Notes under the pieces: model-generated
Told to the model about the DNA's origin: nothing
The model's database searches: none
What the model saw: the letters and a program-made list of their open reading frames with translations, nothing else
Program-made: the position numbers and the translations under genes
Source: CAYZYO01 sp964482585
Lineage (GTDB): Bacteria; Bacillota; Syntrophomonadia; Syntrophomonadales; Syntrophomonadaceae
Direction: 5' to 3'
Length of the DNA: 6,000 bases
NCBI GenBank assembly: GCA_964482585.1
Contig: CAYZYO010000122.1
Location: 1-6,000 of the forward strand
Part shown: positions 1 through 5,446 of the stretch, in pieces
Numbering within the stretch: the stretch's first letter is position 1
Layout of the letters: each line of letters opens with the position of its first letter

Positions 1-559
1 CATAATAACTCCTGAAAAACTCTATTCCTTTATTAAGCTGGGGATTCTCTAATAGCAGTTCAGCGAAATCTATTTTTTCAGGAAGCATGAGTTTTTTTAC
101 GGTCTTGTCAGCAAAGCTTGCCTTTTGTGAAGGGTCTATTCCATGGCTGGAAAGATTTTCCTCCCCACTATTCAAATGGTTAATCAATTCACTGGTAAAG
201 AGTTCTTTTCTTTTGGAAAAATCAAGTTCTAAATTTAGATCTGGGTTATCGTTTTTTATATAGGCCAGGAAATTATTGATAAGGCTTTTACTTTGATTAC
301 TAGCCCATTCTGGCGAGAAAGCAGTATTTACAGCATTAATATAGGCTTTATTAATAAACTCAGGAGGTTTTTCACTGGCGGCAGTAATCTTCAAGATAGC
401 ATAGTTTTGAGGCACCTCATAAATATGATGTTTATCCATATGTTCTAGATAGAAATCAGGATGAAGAATAGTATATTCAGCAGATGTTTTAATCTCAACC
501 ATTAATCCAATAGCAACAGCACAAAGAAATAATATTATTAGTATTAATGAAGAACGCAA
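1..559 (-). CDS. Exported or membrane-anchored protein of unknown function, 3' end outside window
   Basis: An open frame of 186 codons runs without a stop from a TTG start (bases 559-557) off the left edge, so the C-terminus is missing. The start is supported by a GGAGG ribosome-binding site 8 nt upstream and by the N-terminus it gives. A short positive end (Met-Arg) is followed by a hydrophobic segment at about residues 5-21, which is a signal peptide or a single membrane anchor, and then by a polar domain. That domain begins with a run like 'HPDFYLEHMDKHHIYEVP' (about residues 33-50) and has a 'PEWASNQ' stretch near residue 95. From memory this pattern resembles uncharacterised membrane proteins of Chloroflexi and Firmicutes that have a large extracytoplasmic domain and membrane segments further on. 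This is family resemblance only and no function is known to me. The gene diverges from the hydrolase gene at 715. Confidence 0.75.
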   Translation of the reverse strand, partial: MRSSLILIILFLCAVAIGLMVEIKTSAEYTILHPDFYLEHMDKHHIYEVPQNYAILKITAASEKPPEFINKAYINAVNTAFSPEWASNQSKSLINNFLAYIKNDNPDLNLELDFSKRKELFTSELINHLNSGEENLSSHGIDPSQKASFADKTVKKLMLPEKIDFAELLLENPQLNKGIEFFRSYY

Positions 560-567
560 AGTAATAT

Positions 568-572
568 CCTCC
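568..572 (-). promoter_or_regulatory. Ribosome-binding site fixing the TTG start at 559
   Basis: On the minus strand this reads GGAGG, 8 nt before TTG. No ATG in the same frame is equally well placed, and starting at the first in-frame ATG (about residue 20) would cut off most of the hydrophobic N-terminal segment. This decides the start. Confidence 0.75.
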
Positions 573-586
573 GATTGATTTAGTAT

Positions 587-592
587 ATTATA
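587..592 (-). promoter_or_regulatory. Possible -10 box for the leftward gene
   Basis: The minus strand reads TATAAT, 14 nt upstream of the GGAGG site of the leftward gene. No convincing -35 hexamer lies 16-18 nt further upstream (that position reads roughly TAAATA). The surroundings are very AT-rich, so a chance match is quite possible. Confidence 0.35.
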
Positions 593-675
593 GATTAGAT
601 AAAGATTATTATTTATCCTGCTAGGTTTAATATTTTCCATAATTAACCCTGGTATATTTTATTATCCAAGTAGAG

Positions 676-681
676 TATAAT
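676..681 (+). promoter_or_regulatory. Possible -10 box for the cysteine hydrolase gene
   Basis: A perfect TATAAT lies 33 nt upstream of the ATG at 715. The expected -35 position (about 652-658) holds only TATATT-like sequence. The promoter would therefore be weak, activator-dependent, or a chance match in AT-rich DNA. Confidence 0.45.
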
Positions 682-714
682 ATGGAATTAATATGTTAAA
701 GGAGGAATACAGGT

Positions 715-1263
715 ATGGTTTTTAAACTGGACCCTGAGGACACGATTCTTTTTATTATTGATTTGCAGGAGAAGCTTATGAAGGTTATGGAGTATAGAGA
801 AAAAGTTTATAAAAATACTAATTTATTACTGGAAGCTGCTAAACAGTTTAGTATTCCGGTAATTGTTAGTGAACAGTATCCTAAAGGAATGGGGGCAACT
901 GCCAAAGATATCGCTCAGAATTTCCCGGAGGTCTATCATTATTTAGAAAAAACGAGTTTTTCAGCTTATAAAGAAACCCTGCAGGAGATTTTGCAAAAGA
1001 TCGGGCATAAAACAATTATTATAACCGGCAGCGAGACCCATGTTTGTGTTTTTCAAACAACTAGAGATTTAATTGATGCCGGTTATAATGTCCAGTTAGT
1101 TTCAGATGCAGTCTGTTCTCGAACTAAGCAAAACTATAAAAACGGACTTGATTTAATGAAAAGCCTGGGAGCAGTTATTACTAATACAGAAACAGTAGTA
1201 TTCGATTTGTTACAGTATTCTGATATTCCTCAATTTAAGGTCTTATCACCACTGCTAAAATAA
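715..1263 (+). CDS. Isochorismatase-family cysteine hydrolase (ISOC1/ISOC2-like)
   Basis: This is a complete 182-residue protein with an AAAGGAGG ribosome-binding site 9 nt before its ATG. It has the single alpha/beta domain of the isochorismatase-like hydrolases and the usual length for that family. The catalytic triad is visible: Asp16 in 'FIIDLQEKL', Lys79 in 'EKTSFSAY' and the nucleophile Cys111 in 'GSETHVCV', where Val110-Cys111 is the expected cis-peptide site. The 'SEQYPKGMG' loop (about 52-60) and the end 'VVFDLLQYSDIPQFK' match the ISOC1/ISOC2/YcaC branch better than nicotinamidase, whose metal-binding Asp-x-His motif is absent. These enzymes hydrolyse amide or related bonds through a thioester intermediate in the cytoplasm, but the substrate of this branch is generally unknown. 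No neighbouring gene suggests a pathway. A clear terminator is not seen directly after the stop; the hairpin at 1381-1413 may serve. Confidence 0.9.
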   Translation: MVFKLDPEDTILFIIDLQEKLMKVMEYREKVYKNTNLLLEAAKQFSIPVIVSEQYPKGMGATAKDIAQNFPEVYHYLEKTSFSAYKETLQEILQKIGHKTIIITGSETHVCVFQTTRDLIDAGYNVQLVSDAVCSRTKQNYKNGLDLMKSLGAVITNTETVVFDLLQYSDIPQFKVLSPLLK

Positions 1264-1306
1264 TTAAATTTTTAGAACATCTATTGGCTGTTATTGGGAA
1301 ATATGT

Positions 1307-1335
1307 TTGACAAATATTAAAAAAGCCCCTATAAT
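1307..1335 (+). promoter_or_regulatory. Perfect consensus sigma-A promoter for the EF-G gene
   Basis: TTGACA (1307-1312) and TATAAT (1330-1335) are separated by exactly 17 nt, the full vegetative consensus. Transcription should begin near 1342, leaving a 5' leader of about 98 nt before the EF-G start codon. This makes the EF-G gene an independent, potentially very strong transcription unit, separate from the hydrolase gene upstream. Confidence 0.9.
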
Positions 1336-1380
1336 TCTTATCTGGAGGTCAAAAGAGGAATTTTTAAAATACCTGTAAAT

Positions 1381-1413
1381 TGGCATTGCGTAAAGCTGTG
1401 CCATTAGTTTTTT
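1381..1413 (+). terminator. Terminator-like hairpin in the EF-G leader (possible attenuator)
   Basis: TGGCA at 1381-1385 pairs with TGCCA at 1399-1403. The stem continues inward through a G-U pair, one T-T mismatch and two G-C pairs (1388-1389 with 1395-1396), closing a GTAAA loop. A T-rich tract, TTAGTTTTTT, follows at once (1404-1413). This is the layout of an intrinsic terminator. It lies between the consensus promoter and the EF-G ribosome-binding site, so it would act as a leader attenuator. It could also stop read-through from the hydrolase gene upstream. The stem is moderate in strength. Confidence 0.5.
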
Positions 1414-1424
1414 GAAATATCTAT

Positions 1425-1430
1425 AGGAGG
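1425..1430 (+). promoter_or_regulatory. Ribosome-binding site fixing the EF-G TTG start
   Basis: AGGAGG lies 9 nt before the TTG at 1440. The protein from that TTG starts MLNNLRNIGIIAHIDAGKT, with the usual EF-G spacing to the P-loop. This supports the rare start codon. Confidence 0.85.
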
Positions 1431-1439
1431 CAAATCTAT

Positions 1440-3449
1440 TTGTTAAATAATTTAAGAAATATTGGAATTATTGCTCACATTGATGCCGGTAAAACAACTA
1501 CTACTGAACGAATGCTCTATTATACTGGCTTAACCCATAAAATTGGCGAAACCCACGATGGAGAGAGTGTTATGGATTTCCTTCCCTATGAAAAAGAAAG
1601 GGGAATTACCGTAACCTCTGCTGCTATCAGGTGTTCTTGGAAAGACCATGTTATTAATATTATCGATACCCCAGGACATGTAGACTTTACTGCGGAAGTT
1701 GAAAGAAGCTTGAGAATATTGGATGGGGTTGTGGTTATATTTTGTGCTAAGGGAGGAGTGGAACCACAATCAGAGACGGTATGGAGACAGGCAGATAGAT
1801 ACAAGATTCCTCGAATTGCCTATATTAATAAAATGGATACTATTGGTGCTGATATATTCCGGGTTGTTGAGCAGATTAAAAAACGTTTAGGGGCTAGCCC
1901 ACTGCTGCTCACCCTACCGGTATATAGTAACGATGAATTTACCGGTATTATCGATTTAATTAAAATGAAATATTATATGTTTGCCGGTACTCTTGGAAAT
2001 GAGGTAGTTGAAGCAGATATACCTGAGAGGTATCAACAAGCAGCTGATGCCTGGCGGCAATCTTTGGTTGAGCACCTGGCAGAAACCGATGATGTGCTCC
2101 TGGAGCAATATTTAAATAATGATCTAATTGCAGATGATCTACTAATAGAGGTACTAAGGAAAAATACTATAGATGGGAAAATAGTTCCCGTGATGTGTGG
2201 GAGTTCTTATCGCAATATAGGTGTTCAATCCATCCTTGATGCGGTTGCTAATTATCTTCCATCACCACTTGAAGTAAATCCAGCCACAGCATTGAATATT
2301 AATAACAGCGAAGTTGAGGAAATAATACCAAATAAGAAAGAAAAATTTGCGGCCCTGGTTTTTAAAATTGTAAGTGATCGTCATGTTGGTAAACTTGCAT
2401 TTACCAGGATCTATTCAGGTTCAATAAAAGCAGGTAGTTATGTTTATAACAGCACCAAAAGTAAGAAAGAACGAATTGGCCGCCTGGTTAAAATACATGC
2501 CAACCACCGGGAAGAGGTGAAAGAGGTGTATGCCGGGGATATTGTGGCTTTAATTGGCTTAAAGGATATTTCTACTGGAGATAGCCTTTGTAGTGAAGAG
2601 AAACCGCTTCTATTAGAATCGATTGATTTTCCAGAGCCGGTTATACAGATTGCAATTGAGCCTAAAACATCAACAGACCAAAGCCGGATATCTGAAGCTT
2701 TAACGCGTATTTCCTGGGAAGATCCTACTTTTAAAGTAAGCTATAATAAAGAAACCGGGCAGACCCTGGTTTCTGGAATGGGTGAGCTTCATTTAGAAAT
2801 AATAACTGAACGACTTTCCCGCGAATTTAATATAGATTTTAATACCGGGCAGCCTGAGGTTGCGTATAAAGAGACAATTACGGCTGAAGCCCAGCATGTT
2901 ACCCGCTATGTAAAACAAACCGGTGGCAGGGGTCAATTTGCCCATGTGGTTTTAAAGCTGGAACCGGGAGATGGATTTGAATTTGTCAAGAAAATTGTTG
3001 GCGGTGCAATACCCAGGGAGTATATCCCTGCAGTTGAAGCAGGAGTTAAGCAGGCACTTGAAGAGGGAATAATAAAAGGTTATCCAGTGGTAAATATTAA
3101 GGCAACGTTGTTAGATGGATCATTCCATGAAGTAGATTCATCTGAGATGGCATTTAAAACAGCAGCCATGTTAGCAGTTAAAGAATGCTTAAAAAAGGCG
3201 GGACCTAAACTGCTTGAGCCCGTAATGAGTCTTGAAATAACGTCACCGGAAGAGTTTACCGGGGGTATAATTAATAATATAACCAACCGGCGGGGTAGAC
3301 TTGAATCAATGGAGAGAGAGAATAATACTCAGCTAATAAGAGGTTTTGTTCCTTTAGTTGAATTATTTGGATATTCAACCATATTACGTTCACTTACCCA
3401 GGGAAGAGCAGGTTTTTCCATGGAATTTTCCCACTATGAAGAATGTTAA
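1440..3449 (+). CDS. fusA: Elongation factor G family GTPase (probable EF-G-like second copy)
   Basis: This is a complete 669-residue translational GTPase that starts at TTG. EF-G binds the ribosome in its GTP form and drives translocation, or ribosome splitting with RRF. The GTPase motifs are all present: P-loop AHIDAGKT (12-19), RGIT of switch I (54-57), DTPGH (76-80), NKMD (130-133) and GSS (254-256). A G' insert, domain II (about 300-395) and domain III (about 398-475) follow. Domain IV includes 'GGRGQF' and the tip motif 'HEVDSSEMAFK' with His563, and domain V ends in 'TQGRAGFSMEFSHYEE'. The domain IV tip and domain V are EF-G type, not Tet(M)/Tet(O) type, so this is not a typical ribosomal-protection protein. 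It is some 20 residues shorter than usual EF-G and stops at 'HYEEC' without the common C-terminal tail. The genomic setting, away from rpsL/rpsG/tuf, suggests an additional EF-G-like paralog. The symbol is given at family level only. Confidence 0.9.
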   Translation: MLNNLRNIGIIAHIDAGKTTTTERMLYYTGLTHKIGETHDGESVMDFLPYEKERGITVTSAAIRCSWKDHVINIIDTPGHVDFTAEVERSLRILDGVVVIFCAKGGVEPQSETVWRQADRYKIPRIAYINKMDTIGADIFRVVEQIKKRLGASPLLLTLPVYSNDEFTGIIDLIKMKYYMFAGTLGNEVVEADIPERYQQAADAWRQSLVEHLAETDDVLLEQYLNNDLIADDLLIEVLRKNTIDGKIVPVMCGSSYRNIGVQSILDAVANYLPSPLEVNPATALNINNSEVEEIIPNKKEKFAALVFKIVSDRHVGKLAFTRIYSGSIKAGSYVYNSTKSKKERIGRLVKIHANHREEVKEVYAGDIVALIGLKDISTGDSLCSEEKPLLLESIDFPEPVIQIAIEPKTSTDQSRISEALTRISWEDPTFKVSYNKETGQTLVSGMGELHLEIITERLSREFNIDFNTGQPEVAYKETITAEAQHVTRYVKQTGGRGQFAHVVLKLEPGDGFEFVKKIVGGAIPREYIPAVEAGVKQALEEGIIKGYPVVNIKATLLDGSFHEVDSSEMAFKTAAMLAVKECLKKAGPKLLEPVMSLEITSPEEFTGGIINNITNRRGRLESMERENNTQLIRGFVPLVELFGYSTILRSLTQGRAGFSMEFSHYEEC

Positions 3450-3464
3450 AAATGCTTCGTAAAT

Positions 3465-3509
3465 AAAAAATAAAGGTAACAGGGAATGCTCCTGTCACCT
3501 TTATTTTTT
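3465..3509. terminator. Bidirectional intrinsic terminator between converging genes
   Basis: Bases 3465-3483 pair with 3491-3509 as 13 bp, one A-C mismatch, then 5 bp (ACAGG with CCTGT), around a 7-nt loop. The outer stem is A6 on the left and T6 on the right, so each strand has a hairpin followed by a T-run. It lies 15 nt after the EF-G stop and also serves the leftward sigma-factor operon, whose last gene ends at 3634. Confidence 0.9.
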
Positions 3510-3528
3510 CTTATTTGATTCTTGTATT

Positions 3529-3598
3529 GTAGAGGAGACTTTAGTCTCCGGCTGGCTATATAATAATTGTATTTAGGAGAGACTGAAGTCTCCTCTAC
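3529..3598. repeat. REPIN-like pair of inverted GTAG-headed palindromes
   Basis: A 13-bp perfect inverted repeat, GTAGAGGAGACTT at 3529-3541 and its complement at 3586-3598, frames a 70-bp element. Each arm is itself a palindrome. The left arm is GGAGACT-TT-AGTCTCC (3534-3549). The right arm, read on the minus strand, is GTAG then GGAGACT-TC-AGTCTCTCC, with a 2-nt extra in the stem. A GTAG head followed by a short palindrome, in two opposed copies, is the architecture of REP/REPIN elements mobilised by RAYT (Y1 IS200-like) transposases. The position in a convergent intergenic region also fits. A single copy in the window cannot prove that it is a dispersed family. Confidence 0.65.
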
Positions 3599-3633
3599 GG
3601 TATATAGTATATAAATTAGCAGTGGAATCTGTC

Positions 3634-4398
3634 TTATTTTAGTTCATAAGTAATATAAATACTGGCAGTTACTTCCATATCCCCAGGACTAATAGGTACC
3701 TGACTGGCTGCTCCCCGACCTGCGATGGCTTTTTCGTCCATATAAATCTCGGGAGGAAATATAGTATTTACTCCGCTTTCAGATATTTTAATTACCCTTC
3801 CCAAGCTCATGCCGGCAGCAGCAGCAATGGCTTCAGCTTTAGACCTTGCCCTGAGAACTGCCTTGGTCAGGGCTTCATTTTCTTGAAGTGAAATATCGGC
3901 CTTTTCAAAGTTTATATAATTGACATTATTTGCTCCGGCTTTGACGGCAGCATCCAAAACCTTACCTACATTATCAAGATTGTTTACCACTACAGCTATT
4001 TCATTATTAATCCTGTAACCGGTTATTTGTGGGGGATCATTATTTACCGGCTCATTATTGTAATTATACTGGGGATATACCCGGTAATTAAGGGTTTTAA
4101 TGCTTTTCTTCTCTATTCCATTTTGTAAAAGAGCTGAAATAACATTTTCCGTAGTCTGGTTGTTCATATTTTGCGCTGCAGCCAGATTTTTATCAATACT
4201 GGTTACCGCAAGTGATATTCTGGCTTGATCAGGTGCTACTGTAGCTGTACCTGTTGCTCCTACTAAAAGAACCGGGGTATCATCTTTACCAGCTGTGGTA
4301 TCTGCTTGAACTGGTACAGCTGAGCCCATCACCAAAGCCAGCATACAAACTAAAACAATAAAAGATTTTAACTTCAAACCTTTTTTTTGGTTAATCAT
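3634..4398 (-). CDS. Secreted SIMPL-domain (DUF541) protein
   Basis: This is a complete 254-residue protein and the last gene of the sigma-factor operon. Residues 1-32 form a Sec signal peptide, with a Lys-rich start, a hydrophobic core at about 12-26 and likely cleavage after VQA (Ala32). The mature part is a SIMPL domain: it opens with 'VGATGTATVAPDQARISLAV' (about 46-65) and later has 'ALTKAVLRARSKAEAIAAAAG' and a closing beta-strand 'DMEVTASIYITYEL'. SIMPL/DUF541 proteins (YggE, BP26) are envelope-exposed, can form ring-like oligomers, and have been linked to oxidative-stress defence, but their biochemical activity is unsettled. No lipobox is present, so it is probably released or held by other proteins. 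Its start overlaps the end of the anti-sigma gene by 8 nt, and its AGGAGG site lies inside that gene, which suggests translational coupling. Confidence 0.9.
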   Translation of the reverse strand: MINQKKGLKLKSFIVLVCMLALVMGSAVPVQADTTAGKDDTPVLLVGATGTATVAPDQARISLAVTSIDKNLAAAQNMNNQTTENVISALLQNGIEKKSIKTLNYRVYPQYNYNNEPVNNDPPQITGYRINNEIAVVVNNLDNVGKVLDAAVKAGANNVNYINFEKADISLQENEALTKAVLRARSKAEAIAAAAGMSLGRVIKISESGVNTIFPPEIYMDEKAIAGRGAASQVPISPGDMEVTASIYITYELK

Positions 4399-5446
4399 TA
4401 TTATAAGCCTCCTTAAAATCTATTGAGGATGCTATACCTGCTATTTCGTCCGATGGCAGCTTAGAACTTATAGTTACCGTATAGAAATTATCAGAATAAT
4501 TAATATTCTTTTGAACTATGATTTGTTCAGTATCACTCTCCAGGATGGTAGTATTTTTTTCTGCTAACTCAGTCTTGTCAGGTGGGGGAGTTGGTATTTG
4601 TTGTTCTCCCCCCATACCCAGGGGAATATCAGCTGTTTTCACAGAGGCAGCAGTAATTGTAATATTTAGATCGTTACCAGTTTTAATATCGTTGTAAACA
4701 AAGGTGAGACTGTCATCAATTTCACTGATAATAGTGGCTAATTTGAAGTTTGCAGGAATATTTGAAGGTTGTAAGTATAAAAATTGGTCATTCGAACCCT
4801 TACCTGAATCTTCTCGATTATTATTGTTCCGGTATACTTTATATTCTGAATTCGAGTCGTTATCATCAAGTTCAGAGCGAAGTTGGTTTTCAGTTCCATA
4901 CTCTATCATTTGATCTGAAGAAGCAGGATATCTATTGGAACTATCTGCAGAACTGTTGTCAGCAATTATTGGAGTATCGTTTGGCTTAACTGTATAAGGA
5001 CTATTTTCACCGGTTTTATGTTTTAGATTGTTGTTTATAGATTCATTTATAGAATCATTATTATCAGTAATCTTAAAACCTGTGCGGAACCCTGGGATGC
5101 CTGGAATAAAGAGCAATAAGAGAATAATAACTACTGCAGTTGACGCAATAACCGGGTAAGGCAGTCTATTTTTTGTTTTTACAAGCAGCCCTTTTTTAGC
5201 GTTATACTGCTTATCTGTCATACTGGTTAATTGAATAGTATTTATTAATCTACAGGTAAAGTCATCGGATAATACAGGTAGTTCATCATGTTCTTTAAGA
5301 ATTTCATTTTCCATTATAGTTAACTTAACCTTATTTCGACATATGGCACAATCCTTAAGATGCATGTCGACTTTAAGCCGGGTTTCAGGGGATATAGTAT
5401 TGTCACAATAGGCATAAATGTACTCATCTATTTGCTGGCATTTCAT
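4391..5446 (-). CDS. Membrane anti-sigma factor with zinc-finger (zf-HC2) domain
   Basis: This is a complete 351-residue single-pass membrane protein. The N-terminus has a zinc-binding anti-sigma (ZAS) signature, His29-x3-Cys33-x2-Cys36, with Cys3 or Cys14 as the further ligand. Such domains bind an ECF sigma factor and keep it from RNA polymerase. One membrane helix spans about residues 97-117. It is followed by an Asn/Ser/Asp-rich low-complexity linker (about 126-220) and a folded extracytoplasmic domain (about 222-345) that, by eye, resembles DUF4367/RseB-like sensory domains ('IPANFKLATIISE' ... 'FYTVTISSKLPSDEIAGIASSI'). The start codon lies 23 nt inside the sigma gene end, as is usual for cognate pairs. 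A purine-rich AAGGGGGAT site is 7 nt upstream. Release of the sigma factor would need either proteolysis or a conformational signal; the sequence does not show which. Confidence 0.88.
   Translation of the reverse strand: MKCQQIDEYIYAYCDNTISPETRLKVDMHLKDCAICRNKVKLTIMENEILKEHDELPVLSDDFTCRLINTIQLTSMTDKQYNAKKGLLVKTKNRLPYPVIASTAVVIILLLLFIPGIPGFRTGFKITDNNDSINESINNNLKHKTGENSPYTVKPNDTPIIADNSSADSSNRYPASSDQMIEYGTENQLRSELDDNDSNSEYKVYRNNNNREDSGKGSNDQFLYLQPSNIPANFKLATIISEIDDSLTFVYNDIKTGNDLNITITAASVKTADIPLGMGGEQQIPTPPPDKTELAEKNTTILESDTEQIIVQKNINYSDNFYTVTISSKLPSDEIAGIASSIDFKEAYNND
4408..4413 (-). promoter_or_regulatory. Ribosome-binding site of the SIMPL gene inside the anti-sigma gene
   Basis: The minus strand reads AGGAGG, 9 nt before the SIMPL ATG (4398-4396), within the last codons of the anti-sigma gene. 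It is a strong site, so the SIMPL protein may be made at a higher level than its upstream neighbours. Confidence 0.75.

Noticed and set aside
1530..1804. Two minus-strand open frames of 72-79 codons
   Set aside because: They lie entirely within the EF-G coding sequence, antisense to its highly conserved GTPase motifs, and have no supporting signals of their own.
1440..3449. Tetracycline-resistance ribosomal-protection protein (Tet(M)-like)
   Set aside because: The leader hairpin invited the comparison, but the domain IV tip 'HEVDSSEMAFK' and the domain V ending are EF-G type.
3524..3603. GTAT on both sides of the REPIN-like element as a target-site duplication
   Set aside because: The two copies are only 4 bp, lie at different distances from the arms, and sit in AT-rich sequence. 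Y1-type transposition does not create such duplications.
4704..4989. Two plus-strand open frames of 69-79 codons
   Set aside because: They are antisense to the low-complexity linker of the anti-sigma gene, where biased codons leave the other strand open by chance.
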